Below, piece by piece: positions 1 to 8,469 of a stretch of 64,000 bases of DNA. How positions within the stretch are numbered: the first letter of the stretch is position 1; the number at the start of each line of letters is the position of its first letter. Made by a program: the position numbers and the translations under genes. Source of the DNA: Lachnospiraceae bacterium. GTDB lineage: Bacteria > Bacillota > Clostridia > Lachnospirales > Lachnospiraceae. The notes beneath the pieces were generated by a model. The model did no database searches. It was not told where the DNA came from and saw nothing but the letters and a program-made list of their open reading frames with translations. Location of the stretch: contig JAFWOE010000048.1 in assembly GCA_017509985.1 (NCBI GenBank), positions 62,001 through 126,000 of the forward strand, read 5' to 3'.

Positions 1-2
1 CC

Positions 3-716
3 ATCCCCGAGATCGTTGAGGCGCTTCATCGTGAAGCGATCGCGATCCGTGATGAAGATATTGCGATGTGCCGCGCGATCGGAGAGAACGGGCTGACGCT
101 GGTAAAACCCGGATACGGCCTTTTGACACACTGCAATGCCGGACGTCTTGCAGCGGTAAAATACGGCACTGCAACGGCTCCGATGTATCTGGGTCATGAG
201 AGAGGTTACAACTTCAGGATCTATTCAGATGAGACCAGGCCGCTACTTCAGGGTGCCAGACTGACCTGCTTTGAACTGTCCCAGGCCGGTATGGACGTGA
301 CCGTGCTATGCGATAATATGTCCGCATCCGCAATGAGGCAGGGACTGATCGACGCGATCTTTGTCGGGGCGGACCGTATTGCCGCGAACGGCGATACCGC
401 CAATAAGATCGGAACCTCCATGGTTGCCCTTGCTGCAAAGCGATACGGGATCCCCTTCTATGTCTGTGCCCCGACCTCAACGATCGATATGAATACACCC
501 GCCGGCGCCGATATTGTGATCGAACAGAGAAAGCCGGAGGAAGTAACCGAAATGTGGTATGAACGCCGTATGGCCCCGGAGGATATCAAAGTCTTCAATC
601 CGGCCTTTGACGTGACCGATGCGGATCTGATCTCCGGTATCGTTACCGAATATGGCGTTTGTAAAGCTCCGTTTAAGGAGAGCTTTGAAGAGATTTTCCG
701 GAGGAAAAACCAGTGA
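3..716 (+). CDS. mtnA: S-methyl-5-thioribose-1-phosphate isomerase, 5' partial
   Basis: Enzyme of the methionine salvage pathway that converts 5-methylthioribose-1-phosphate to the ribulose form. The frame is open from base 3, so the N-terminal part lies outside the window. Visible family signatures are the CNAGRLA segment containing the catalytic cysteine, [12 protein letters not shown], and the [18 protein letters not shown] block with the catalytic aspartate. Paralogous eIF2B-type subunits share the fold, but these catalytic blocks favour MtnA. The stop overlaps the GTG start of the next gene (GTGA), so the two are probably translationally coupled. Confidence 0.93.
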   Translation: MPEIVEALHREAIAIRDEDIAMCRAIGENGLTLVKPGYGLLTHCNAGRLAAVKYGTATAPMYLGHERGYNFRIYSDETRPLLQGARLTCFELSQAGMDVTVLCDNMSASAMRQGLIDAIFVGADRIAANGDTANKIGTSMVALAAKRYGIPFYVCAPTSTIDMNTPAGADIVIEQRKPEEVTEMWYERRMAPEDIKVFNPAFDVTDADLISGIVTEYGVCKAPFKESFEEIFRRKNQ

Positions 717-1375
717 CTGAACTGCCTCTTTCCATATCCGTAGCTACCAAAGACGGTATCTGTGTCCGTATGCTGGAACGCGGGACCAAAGTTCCCGCGT
801 CTGCGAGCCGTGTCTTTACGGCAGGAAGATTCCTCCCGTCAGCCGTTATGGCGGAGATCGTCATGGGTGAACGGACCTGGGCAAAGGATAATAAGCGCAT
901 TAAGAAAGTCCGTGTCGGCGGCATTAAAAAATCTGCTGGAGGGATCGCCAGGATCACACTGAAAACAGAAGTGCTTGAAGACGGGACGCTCCTGATCGAA
1001 CTTTTTGATTCCGGAAGTCATCACAAATCAAGGAAAAAGATCCGGCCGGAAAAGTGGGTCCCGGAACCGGAAACGGTTGAAGCCGCGGTAAAAGACGCCG
1101 AAGAGCATTATGACGATGACCGCAGGATCGATGCAAACTGCAGAATCGCAGGAAAAGCCAGAAAAGCGATCCTGATCGTCGATTCTCTGAATCGTGCAGA
1201 CAGAAAGAAGATCACGGAAGAAGAATGGAAGACTATCCGTGAGAAAACCGGAGATCTGAAGAAACGGATCAAAGTCAGACCTTCAGATCTTTCGGAAGTC
1301 GACTCCAAAATCATTCAGGAGGAGATCTCCGGAATTATGAAAACACTTGAAAAAATAGATTCTCCGATAAGCTGA
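713..1375 (+). CDS. Stand-alone Hsp70-type substrate-binding domain protein
   Basis: 220 residues resembling only the C-terminal half of DnaK. Residues about 3-105 match the beta-sandwich peptide-binding domain: LPLSI near the start, [15 protein letters not shown], and [12 protein letters not shown], comparable to the GER-x3-DN segment of DnaK. Residues about 115-195 look like the helical lid ([12 protein letters not shown], then [11 protein letters not shown]). There is no nucleotide-binding domain, and the upstream gene is mtnA rather than an ATPase fragment. The GTG start at 713 overlaps the mtnA stop and follows GGAGG at about 700. The family match is by eye. It might bind unfolded peptides without ATP cycling or partner another Hsp70; the role is unknown. 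Confidence 0.75.
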   Translation: MTELPLSISVATKDGICVRMLERGTKVPASASRVFTAGRFLPSAVMAEIVMGERTWAKDNKRIKKVRVGGIKKSAGGIARITLKTEVLEDGTLLIELFDSGSHHKSRKKIRPEKWVPEPETVEAAVKDAEEHYDDDRRIDANCRIAGKARKAILIVDSLNRADRKKITEEEWKTIREKTGDLKKRIKVRPSDLSEVDSKIIQEEISGIMKTLEKIDSPIS

Positions 1376-1384
1376 AATTCGTTG

Positions 1385-1413
1385 TTGACAACCGGAAACG
1401 GAGATGATAGTAT
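1385..1413 (+). promoter_or_regulatory. Promoter of the rplJ-rplL unit
   Basis: A perfect -35 TTGACA at 1385-1390 is followed by a 17 bp spacer and a -10-like TAGTAT at 1408-1413. It lies just after the preceding stop codon and directly ahead of the L10 leader. Confidence 0.75.
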
Positions 1414-1420
1414 AACCTTT

Positions 1421-1527
1421 GTCACGCCGAAGACAGCAGGTGTCCGTTCCGGACGTAAGCAAAGCGCCTGCCGAGGATGATCTTTATCGGATTATTTCCC
1501 TGTCTGTTTTCGCGGACAGGGTTTTTC
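1421..1527 (+). ncRNA. Ribosomal protein L10 leader with attenuator
   Basis: The untranslated leader contains CGAAGACAGCAGGTG and a matching CGCCTGCCGAGGA segment, the hallmark of the Firmicute L10 leader to which the L10(L12)4 complex binds for feedback control. It is followed by a 9 bp hairpin (CCCTGTCTG at 1498-1506 pairing with CGGACAGGG at 1513-1521) and a T tract, which reads as the regulatory terminator ahead of rplJ. Recognition is from the conserved bases; the full fold was not computed. Confidence 0.85.
1498..1527 (+). terminator. Attenuator terminator of the L10 leader
   Basis: A 9 bp stem, loop TTTTCG and a run of five T beginning at 1522. It sits between promoter and rplJ, so it is expected to be conditional, formed when ribosomal protein is in excess. 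Confidence 0.8.
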
Positions 1528-1586
1528 TATTTTAAAGACTCAGGGCCGAAGCGTGAACGAATCTACAAAGGAGGAAAAAACGTTTC

Positions 1587-2123
1587 ATGGCAAAAGTTGA
1601 AGCTAAACAGCTGGTCGTAGATGAGATATCGAATGTTATCAATGATGCGGATTCCGTTATCCTTGTGAACTACAGCGGTATTACGGTTGCTCAGGACACC
1701 GAGCTCCGCCGTGCGTTCCGTGAAGAAGGCATTCTTTATAAAGTCTACAAAAACACGATGATGAATTTTGCGTTCAAGGGAACACCCTGCGAAGAGCTCT
1801 GCAAGCATCTTGAAGGAACCAACGCGATCGCGGTTTCCAAAGATGATGCGACCGCTCCGGTCCGCGTTATTTCCAAGTTCGCAAAAACGGCACCCTCGCT
1901 TGAGCTTGTTGCAGGTGTTGTCGAAGGCGGTTATTACGATTCCGAAGCGGTCAAAAAGCTAGCGGATATCCCGTCAAGGGAAGTTCTTCTTTCCAGACTT
2001 CTCGGCAGCCTGAACTCACCGATGGCAAACCTCGCCCGGGTACTGAACCAGATCGCCGAAAAGCTTGGCGGCCCGGCAGAAGCAGCAGAAGAAGCACCCG
2101 CAGCAGAAGCTGCAGCAGAGTAA
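1587..2123 (+). CDS. rplJ: 50S ribosomal protein L10
   Basis: Base of the ribosomal stalk, anchoring L7/L12 dimers to 23S rRNA and, in this family, autoregulating its own leader. The 178-residue protein has the typical N-terminal segment (VDEISNVINDADSVILVNYSGI), the YKNTMMNFAF block and a helical C-terminus for L12 binding. The last ~20 residues are almost only Ala and Glu, longer than in many L10 proteins. The ATG at 1587 follows AAGGAGG. rplL follows after about 50 bp. Confidence 0.97.
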   Translation: MAKVEAKQLVVDEISNVINDADSVILVNYSGITVAQDTELRRAFREEGILYKVYKNTMMNFAFKGTPCEELCKHLEGTNAIAVSKDDATAPVRVISKFAKTAPSLELVAGVVEGGYYDSEAVKKLADIPSREVLLSRLLGSLNSPMANLARVLNQIAEKLGGPAEAAEEAPAAEAAAE

Positions 2124-2174
2124 AAAAGAAATACACGGCAGAGGTTCTGCCTATAATTTATGGAGGATTATATC

Positions 2175-2543
2175 ATGACAACAGCTGAATTTATTGAAGC
2201 GATTAAAGGTTTATCCGTTCTTGAGCTGAACGAGCTCGTAAAGGCATGTGAAGAAGAGTTTGGCGTTTCCGCAGCAGCAGGTGTTGTAGTTGCAGCAGCC
2301 GGCCCCGCAGAAGCAGCAGCAGAAGAAGAAAAGACTGAGTTCGACGTTGAACTTACCGAAGTCGGCCCGAACAAAGTTAAGGTTATCAAGGTCGTTCGTG
2401 AGATCACCGGCCTCGGCCTGAAAGAAGCTAAAGACCTCGTAGACGGCGCTCCGAAGATGATCAAGGAAGCGGTTTCCAAGGAAGAAGCAAACGACATTAA
2501 AGAAAAAGTAGAAGCTGAAGGAGCAAAGGTCACCTTAAAATAA
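2175..2543 (+). CDS. rplL: 50S ribosomal protein L7/L12
   Basis: Stalk protein that recruits translational GTPases. 122 residues: N-terminal dimerisation helices ([18 protein letters not shown]), an Ala/Gly-rich hinge, and the conserved C-terminal domain with [22 protein letters not shown]. The ATG at 2175 is preferred over the in-frame ATG at 2160 because GGAGG at 2162-2166 lies 8 bases before it and the family starts with MTTAEF-like sequence. It is cotranscribed with rplJ. Confidence 0.97.
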   Translation: MTTAEFIEAIKGLSVLELNELVKACEEEFGVSAAAGVVVAAAGPAEAAAEEEKTEFDVELTEVGPNKVKVIKVVREITGLGLKEAKDLVDGAPKMIKEAVSKEEANDIKEKVEAEGAKVTLK

Positions 2544-2579
2544 TCCGTGACTGAATCGGCTGATTTAACAAAAGTACTG

Positions 2580-2603
2580 CAGGGCGGCGTACAGGCCGCC
2601 CTG
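2580..2603 (+). terminator. GC-rich hairpin after rplL
   Basis: CAGGGCGGC (2580-2588) pairs with GCCGCCCTG (2595-2603) around a 6-base loop. The downstream T tract is poor, so termination may be incomplete and greA may be partly cotranscribed. Confidence 0.6.
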
Positions 2604-2635
2604 TTGTGATATCGTTTATGCGGGGTTTTGTAAAA

Positions 2636-3136
2636 ATGAGTGAAAAACTGACCAGAAGTGATGTCCAAAAAATAGAAGAAGAGATCGAGCACAGAAAACT
2701 CGTCGTGCGAAAAGAGGCGATCGAAGCGGTTAAAGAAGCCCGTGCGCACGGCGACCTCAGTGAAAATTTTGAATACTACGCAGCCAAGCTTGCCAAGAAC
2801 CAGAACGAGTCCAGGATCGCTTATCTGGAGAATATGCTGAAGCATGCTATAATAATAGATGATACTTCCGCGGAAGACGAAGTCGGACTGAACAAACGTG
2901 TCAAAATCGTTTTTGAAGACGACGGAGAGACGGAAGAATACAAAATCGTTACCTCTATCCGCGGGGATTCCAGAAGAGGTCTGATTTCTCCCGAATCGCC
3001 GCTCGGATCAGCGCTTATGGGACATCATGTTGATGACCGGGTTGAGATCTGCGCCGGTACCGGAAGCTATTTTGTCAGGATCCTCAATATCACCAATGTC
3101 GGTGAAGAAGCTACGGATACTCTGAAACAGTACTGA
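2636..3136 (+). CDS. GreA/GreB-family transcription elongation factor
   Basis: Enters the RNA polymerase secondary channel and stimulates cleavage of backtracked RNA. 166 residues: an N-terminal coiled coil carrying the diagnostic tip segment GDLSENFEYYAAK with acidic residues, then an FKBP-like C-terminal domain with SPLGSALMG. The ATG at 2636 (MSEKLTRSD) fits the family start; an in-frame ATG at 2618 and a GTG at 2606 would add 6 or 10 residues. No strong ribosome site is visible for any of these. I cannot tell whether it is the only GreA of the organism. Confidence 0.88.
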   Translation: MSEKLTRSDVQKIEEEIEHRKLVVRKEAIEAVKEARAHGDLSENFEYYAAKLAKNQNESRIAYLENMLKHAIIIDDTSAEDEVGLNKRVKIVFEDDGETEEYKIVTSIRGDSRRGLISPESPLGSALMGHHVDDRVEICAGTGSYFVRILNITNVGEEATDTLKQY

Positions 3137-3174
3137 TTTTATTCAGTACCGTATTCATTATCAAAGGAAACTTT

Positions 3175-4029
3175 ATGAGACTTCTTTATAAAATGAGACA
3201 GCGGTTCGGCAGATTTGCCGTCCGGGGACTCACCAGATATATAATTGCCACGTATATTATCGGTTATCTGATCACCTTCCTGAGTTCGGCGATGCGCACG
3301 GATATACTGGGAATGCTGACGCTTGTACCTTCAAGTATCCTTCAGGGTGAGATCTGGAGGATCTTTACCTGGATCCTTACGCCCCCGGGTTCCCTGAGCT
3401 TTTTTACGGTTATCATGCTCTTCGTGTATTACCAGCTCGGATCGGTCCTGGAAAGGGTCTGGGGGGATTATTTCTATAATCTTTTTATCTTTTTCGGATT
3501 GATCTGCACGGTGATCGGGGCTTTTATCCTGCATTTTGCCGGGTTCGGGGACTATATTACTTATTTCAACGGGGTAATGTTCTCTACGTATTACGTAAGC
3601 CTTTCGATCTTCCTCGGATTTGCATTTACATTCCCGGAACAGCAGATGCTGCTTTTCTTTATCATACCGATCAAGATCAAGTATCTGGCTGCCTTCGATG
3701 TTGCCTATCTTGTTTACAGTATTGTACGTTCCAGATCCTGGTTCACCGCAGTACAGATCATCTGTTCGCTGGCTCCGGTGATTATACTCTTGATACTGCA
3801 TTTCTCTGCAAAAAAGCAGCCGAAGGCCCATAGGACCGCACAACAGGAGTTTAAGAAAGCAATGAGCCGGGGACAGGCAGAAAACCGGAAGAAAACGTCG
3901 ATCCATAAATGTTATATCTGCGGACAGACCGAAGCAGACAATCCGAATCTGGAATTCCGTTACTGTTCCAAATGTACCGGGAATAAGGAGTACTGCAGCA
4001 ACCATCTGTTTACACATACACACAGCTGA
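3175..4029 (+). CDS. Rhomboid-fold membrane protein with C-terminal zinc ribbon, probably non-catalytic
   Basis: 284 residues. A basic N-terminus precedes about six membrane segments. The layout resembles rhomboids: a WR motif in the first loop (GEIWRIFTWIL), then QLGSVLERVWG, then a long helix. At the place where active rhomboids have GxSG the protein reads NGVMFSTYY, and no partnering histidine is obvious in the last helix, so protease activity is doubtful. After a basic linker (KKQPKAHRTAQQEF) comes a cytoplasmic Cys4-type ribbon: CYICG ... CSKC ... C. ATG 3175 follows AAAGGA. The rhomboid assignment is by pattern only. Confidence 0.7.
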   Translation: MRLLYKMRQRFGRFAVRGLTRYIIATYIIGYLITFLSSAMRTDILGMLTLVPSSILQGEIWRIFTWILTPPGSLSFFTVIMLFVYYQLGSVLERVWGDYFYNLFIFFGLICTVIGAFILHFAGFGDYITYFNGVMFSTYYVSLSIFLGFAFTFPEQQMLLFFIIPIKIKYLAAFDVAYLVYSIVRSRSWFTAVQIICSLAPVIILLILHFSAKKQPKAHRTAQQEFKKAMSRGQAENRKKTSIHKCYICGQTEADNPNLEFRYCSKCTGNKEYCSNHLFTHTHS

Positions 4030-4062
4030 CTGTTTAATACCATTGAAAAAGGAGTGATCGAT

Positions 4063-5433
4063 ATGCGGCTGCAGGAGATCATAGAAGCCGATAAAGAAAA
4101 AATGTACGAAACGCTGCAGGAACTCTTAAGGATCCCGAGCGTAGAAGGTGAATCCGAAGAGGGTGCGCCTCACGGGAAAGAGGTTCAGGAAGCACTATCC
4201 TTTATGCTTGGCAAGGCGAAAGAAATGGGCTTCTCTGTATGTGATTTTGACCACCAGGTCGGTTACTGTGAATATGGTGAGGGAGAGCTCGTTGCCGTAG
4301 TAGTTCATCTGGACGTTGTTCCGGCCGGAGAAGGCTGGACCCGTGATCCTTTCGGGGGAGAAGCAGATGATACGTATATTTACGGGCGCGGTGCAGTGGA
4401 TGACAAAGGACCGGCGGTGGCGGCTTTGTATGCCCTGAACGCGATCCGGAAATACAATCAGAAGCTGAAACGTCGTATCCGGATCCTGTTCGGCACGAAC
4501 GAGGAGACCGGATCGCATGATATGGCATATTTCTTCTCTCACGGCGGGGAGGAGCCGGTGATGGGCTTTACGCCGGACGGAACCTACCCGCTTGTATACG
4601 GTGAAAAAGGAATCGTGATTTCAACCATGAGGAAGAATTATGTTCAGGGTGATTCTTTCCCAAAACTGAAGAAGATCCAGGGCGGAACGGCATTTAATGT
4701 AGTCCCTGCTAAGGCTTTTGCGGAGATCGAATGCGGAAACAGTGTATATGAAAACCTCCTCGGCTATGCAAACAGTGAGATCAGGGTTTCCCGTGATAGC
4801 GGAATCGTTCGGATCGAAGCGTTGGGCGAAAGCGCTCACGGAAGCACACCGGAAAAAGGCAGAAATGCTGTCGGACTTCTGCTTTCGGTACTGAAGGAAG
4901 TGCCTTTTGATCCTTCCCTGGCCAGCGCACTGACGTTTTTAAGTGAAAAGATCGGTTTGGAGACCGACGGAAAAGCACTGGGCATCGGAATGTCCGACGA
5001 ACCCTCCGGCGCTCTGACGCTGAACCTCGGGACAATAAGCGGGGATGAGACTCAACTGGAAACCGGGATCAACTACCGTTATCCGGTCACCTGCCGCCTG
5101 GAAGACTGTGCTCCGGTTTTCAACGCTGCTTTTGAGGAAAACGGATTTAATCTTGTTTCCCAGATCCATGAACCGGCTCTTTATGTCGATCCGCAAAGCA
5201 CTCTTGTAAAAACCCTTCTGGATGTATATCGCGAGCATACGGGAGATGATTCCGGACCGATCTGTATCGGCGGGGGCACTTACGCGAAATCCGTAAAGAA
5301 TACTGTTGCTTTCGGCCCGACATTCCCGGGCGATCCGGACAGGGAACATAAACCGGATGAATGTATTGAAAAAGAGAATCTGCTCCGGAATGCGAAGATC
5401 CTTGCGGATGCCATGTACCGGCTTGCACGGTAA
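4063..5433 (+). CDS. M20-family (PepV/Sapep-like) metallodipeptidase
   Basis: A cytoplasmic zinc exopeptidase cleaving small peptides, probably dipeptides. The 456 residues carry the family ligands in order: HLDVVP, GRGAVDDKGP, the catalytic Glu pair NEETGSHD, TPDGTYP, and a late histidine in DREHKPDE. The length and the lid-domain insertion fit PepV-type rather than the shorter ArgE/DapE type. ATG 4063 lies 8 bases after AAGGAG; the in-frame GTG at 4054 would put the Shine-Dalgarno too close. Substrate range cannot be read from the sequence. Confidence 0.9.
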   Translation: MRLQEIIEADKEKMYETLQELLRIPSVEGESEEGAPHGKEVQEALSFMLGKAKEMGFSVCDFDHQVGYCEYGEGELVAVVVHLDVVPAGEGWTRDPFGGEADDTYIYGRGAVDDKGPAVAALYALNAIRKYNQKLKRRIRILFGTNEETGSHDMAYFFSHGGEEPVMGFTPDGTYPLVYGEKGIVISTMRKNYVQGDSFPKLKKIQGGTAFNVVPAKAFAEIECGNSVYENLLGYANSEIRVSRDSGIVRIEALGESAHGSTPEKGRNAVGLLLSVLKEVPFDPSLASALTFLSEKIGLETDGKALGIGMSDEPSGALTLNLGTISGDETQLETGINYRYPVTCRLEDCAPVFNAAFEENGFNLVSQIHEPALYVDPQSTLVKTLLDVYREHTGDDSGPICIGGGTYAKSVKNTVAFGPTFPGDPDREHKPDECIEKENLLRNAKILADAMYRLAR

Positions 5434-5484
5434 AAGCAGATTTTATACCCTGTGAAAAAACTGTCAAACTTGTAAAAAGAACTC

Positions 5485-5513
5485 TTGCGCATCGTCATTT
5501 GAGGTGTTATTCT
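5485..5513 (+). promoter_or_regulatory. Promoter of yajC
   Basis: TTGCGC at 5485-5490, a 17 bp spacer and TATTCT at 5508-5513, about 30 bases ahead of the AAGGAGG ribosome site of yajC. Confidence 0.6.
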
Positions 5514-5545
5514 AATTCAATAGGGAAAACAAGGAGGTAATTCTT

Positions 5546-6001
5546 ATGATACTCGCAGCAGCTTCCGGTGGAAACTTCAGTATGATCATTATCCTCGTAG
5601 TGATGATCGCTTTAATGTATTTTATGATGATCCGCCCGCAGAGCAAAGAAAAGAAAAGAATGAATGAAATGCTCAGCTCTATGGCGATCGGCGATGCAGT
5701 ACTGACGACCAGCGGCTTTTACGGGGTGGTTATTGAGATCACGGATAACGATGTTATCGTAGAATTCGGAAACAACAAAAACTGCCGTATCCCGATGAAG
5801 AAGTCTGCGATCATCCAGGTTGAGAAACCCGGAACTTACGCAGCATCCTCACAGTCTCAGCCTACGCAGAAGCTCGAAAAAGAATCGGATGTTAAAGAAA
5901 AAATAGAAGAAAAAGCTGCAGAAGCAGCTGAAACCGTTGAAGAAGCTGCAGCTGATGCAGCGGAGGCAGCTGAAGCAGCTGCAGAGGAAGCAAAAGACTG
6001 A
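5546..6001 (+). CDS. yajC: Preprotein translocase subunit YajC
   Basis: Small single-span membrane partner of SecDF/SecYEG. Residues about 10-28 form the membrane segment ending in MMIRPQ, the classic YajC motif, then KEKKRMNEMLSSM and a DAVLTTSGFYG block. The core ends near residue 95. The last ~55 residues are a highly charged Ala/Glu-rich tail with repeating EEAA/EAAE units, longer than usual. ATG 5546 follows AAGGAGG. secDF is not in the window. Confidence 0.93.
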   Translation: MILAAASGGNFSMIIILVVMIALMYFMMIRPQSKEKKRMNEMLSSMAIGDAVLTTSGFYGVVIEITDNDVIVEFGNNKNCRIPMKKSAIIQVEKPGTYAASSQSQPTQKLEKESDVKEKIEEKAAEAAETVEEAAADAAEAAEAAAEEAKD

Positions 6002-6051
6002 TCGCTCGCAGAACGGTCTGCTTTATTTGAACCATTTCAGGTTTTTATGTA

Positions 6052-6085
6052 TAGCCTGTTGTGATCTTTGCTTCACGACAGGCTA
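6052..6085 (+). terminator. Hairpin downstream of yajC
   Basis: TAGCCTGT (6052-6059) pairs with ACAGGCTA (6078-6085), with an inner GTGA/TCAC extension after a U-G wobble. The stem is about 13 bp with an 8-base loop. The T tract after it is weak, so strength is uncertain. Confidence 0.55.
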
Positions 6086-6186
6086 TCTTGATTGAACAGT
6101 GCAGATTCCGACCGGAATGTTTTACGCGGATTTGCGGAACACGTTCTGATCAGTTTCTTATAAATTTTATTTTAAGGAGAACAACA

Positions 6187-7269
6187 ATGGGTAGAGTGTA
6201 CAACTTTTCAGCAGGTCCGGCAGTGCTCCCGGAAGAGGTCATCAAACAGGCTCAGGAAGATCTTTTTGATTATAAAGGATGCGGAATGTCCGTAATGGAA
6301 ATGAGCCATCGATCTAAAGTGTTTGACGAGATCCTCAATACGGCAGAAGCGGATATCCGTGAACTTGTTGGAATTCCTTCCAACTACAAAGTGCTTTTCC
6401 TCACCGGCAGCTGCAGCCATCAGTTTTCTGCAATTCCGATGAACCTTATGAAGCACGGCGTTGCAGATTATATCATTACCGGCCAGTGGGCTAAAAAAGC
6501 ATGGAAGGAAGCACAGAGATACGGTCAGGCGAATGTGATCGCTTCTTCAGAGGACAAGACTTTCTCCTACATTCCGGACTGTTCGGATCTGGACATTTCT
6601 CCGGATGCCGACTATGTATATATCTGTGAGAATAATACGATCTACGGAACAAAATTCAAGACTCTTCCGAACACCAAAGGAAAGGACCTTGTCGCAGACA
6701 TGTCTTCCTGCTTCCTTTCCGAGCCGATCGACATCGAAAAATATGGCATCGCTTACGGCGGCGTACAGAAGAATATCGGACCGGCCGGACTGGTTATCAT
6801 GATCATCCGTGAAGATCTGATCACCGAGGATGTCAATCCGCAGACTCCCGTTATGCTCCAGTTTAAGACCCAGGCAGATGCCGGTTCGCTTTACAACACT
6901 CCGAACTGCTTCAGCATTTATATCTGCGGCCTCGTATTCAAGTGGCTCAAGGCGATGGGCGGACTGGAAGTCATGAAGCAGCGCAATGAAGAGAAGGCCA
7001 AGATCCTTTATGACTATCTTGATTCCAGCGAAATGTTCAAAGGAACCGTTGAAAAGGATTCCCGTTCGATCATGAACGTCCCCTTCATTACAGGTAATGC
7101 CGATCTTGATGCGAAATTCATCGCAGAAGCAGGCAAGAACGGATTCGTAAATATTAAAGGACACAGAACCGTCGGCGGCATGCGCGCAAGCATTTACAAC
7201 GCTATGCCGAAACAGGGCGTTATCGACCTGGTTGACTTTATGAAAGCATTTGAGGAGGCAAACAGATAA
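6187..7269 (+). CDS. serC: Phosphoserine aminotransferase
   Basis: PLP enzyme converting 3-phosphohydroxypyruvate and glutamate to phosphoserine. 360 residues beginning MGRVYNFSAGPAVLPEEV, the characteristic SerC start. AYGGVQKNIGPAGL contains the PLP-binding lysine, and HRTVGGMRASIYNA is the conserved C-terminal block. ATG 6187 with AAGGAG just before it is chosen over an upstream start at 6061 that would add 42 unrelated residues spanning the preceding hairpin. serA follows after 2 bases. Confidence 0.97.
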   Translation: MGRVYNFSAGPAVLPEEVIKQAQEDLFDYKGCGMSVMEMSHRSKVFDEILNTAEADIRELVGIPSNYKVLFLTGSCSHQFSAIPMNLMKHGVADYIITGQWAKKAWKEAQRYGQANVIASSEDKTFSYIPDCSDLDISPDADYVYICENNTIYGTKFKTLPNTKGKDLVADMSSCFLSEPIDIEKYGIAYGGVQKNIGPAGLVIMIIREDLITEDVNPQTPVMLQFKTQADAGSLYNTPNCFSIYICGLVFKWLKAMGGLEVMKQRNEEKAKILYDYLDSSEMFKGTVEKDSRSIMNVPFITGNADLDAKFIAEAGKNGFVNIKGHRTVGGMRASIYNAMPKQGVIDLVDFMKAFEEANR

Positions 7270-7271
7270 TT

Positions 7272-8432
7272 ATGAAATACGCAACACTCAACCCGATCGC
7301 AAAGATCGGTCTGGATAATTTCACACCGCAGTTTGAAAAGTGTGAGGACGTCAAGGATGCCGATGTTATACTTGTCCGCTCTGCCAAGATGCATGAAATG
7401 GAGATCGCTGATACGACACTTGCCGTTGCCCGTGCCGGCATCGGTGTAAACAATATTCCTCTTGATGATTACGCAAAAAGAGGGATCGTTGTTTTCAACA
7501 CTCCGGGTGCCAACGCAAACGGTGTTAAGGAACTGGTTCTTACGAGTATGCTGCTGGCTTCCAGAGATATTGTCGGCGGTATCGAGTGGGTAAAGGCCAA
7601 TGCGGACGACCCGGAGATCGACAATCTGGTTGAAAAGAACAAAAAACAGTTTGCCGGAAACGAGATAAAAGGAAAGAAACTCGGAATCATCGGCCTTGGC
7701 GCGATCGGCCAGCTGGTTGCAAATGCAGCTGAAGGACTCGGCATGGATGTTTACGGCTATGACCCGTATCTTTCTGTTGATGCAGCCTGGAACCTGTCCA
7801 GACTTGCTCATCATGTTTACGATATTAAGGACATCTACAGGAACTGTGATTTCATTACGATTCATGTTCCGCTCATGGATGCGACCCGGAAGATGGTGGA
7901 TAAAGAGGCGATCTCTCTTATGAAAGAGGGCGTTGTCGTTCTGAATCTTGCCAGGGACCAGATCGTAGATGAAGAAGCAATGGTAGAAGCCCTTAATGAA
8001 GGTAAAGTCAAAAAGTATGTAACGGATTTCCCGAATACGACGACTGCCGGTGCGAAGAATGCGATCGTTATTCCTCATCTGGGTGCATCCACCGAAGAAT
8101 CCGAGGATAACTGTGCGGTCATGGCCGTGAAAGAACTGGTTGATTATGTCGAGAACGGAAACATTAAGAATTCCGTCAATTATCCCACCTGTGATCTGGG
8201 TATCTGCAATTCGGAAGGCAGGATTGCCATTCTTCACAGCAATACGGTCAATATGCTCAGCCAGTTTACCAAGGTCATCGGCGATGCCGGCATCAGTATC
8301 GATAACCTTACCAACAAGGGCAAAGGAGATTATGCTTATACGCTGATTGATATCTCAGGCCCTGCTACAGATGCGGTTATTAATGATCTTGCAGCGATAG
8401 AAGGTGTAACGAAGGTTCGTGTCGTAAAATAA
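7272..8432 (+). CDS. serA: D-3-phosphoglycerate dehydrogenase
   Basis: First step of serine synthesis, NAD-linked oxidation of 3-phosphoglycerate. 386 residues: substrate domain halves around a Rossmann domain (GIIGLGAIGQLVA, GYDPYLSV), the catalytic region FPNTTTAGAKNAIVIPHLGASTEESEDN with the HLGAST histidine, and a C-terminal ACT-like regulatory domain (about 310-386) with TKVIGDAGISIDNL. It is shorter than SerA types that carry an extra intervening domain. It sits directly behind serC, so pathway and operon agree. Confidence 0.96.
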   Translation: MKYATLNPIAKIGLDNFTPQFEKCEDVKDADVILVRSAKMHEMEIADTTLAVARAGIGVNNIPLDDYAKRGIVVFNTPGANANGVKELVLTSMLLASRDIVGGIEWVKANADDPEIDNLVEKNKKQFAGNEIKGKKLGIIGLGAIGQLVANAAEGLGMDVYGYDPYLSVDAAWNLSRLAHHVYDIKDIYRNCDFITIHVPLMDATRKMVDKEAISLMKEGVVVLNLARDQIVDEEAMVEALNEGKVKKYVTDFPNTTTAGAKNAIVIPHLGASTEESEDNCAVMAVKELVDYVENGNIKNSVNYPTCDLGICNSEGRIAILHSNTVNMLSQFTKVIGDAGISIDNLTNKGKGDYAYTLIDISGPATDAVINDLAAIEGVTKVRVVK

Positions 8433-8469
8433 TACAGTTTTATATTCGGAAAACAGGGAGGGTCGATCC

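Noticed and set aside
6061..6186. 42-residue N-terminal extension of serC
   Set aside because: The extension covers a hairpin and non-coding sequence; AAGGAG and the typical SerC N-terminus support the start at 6187.
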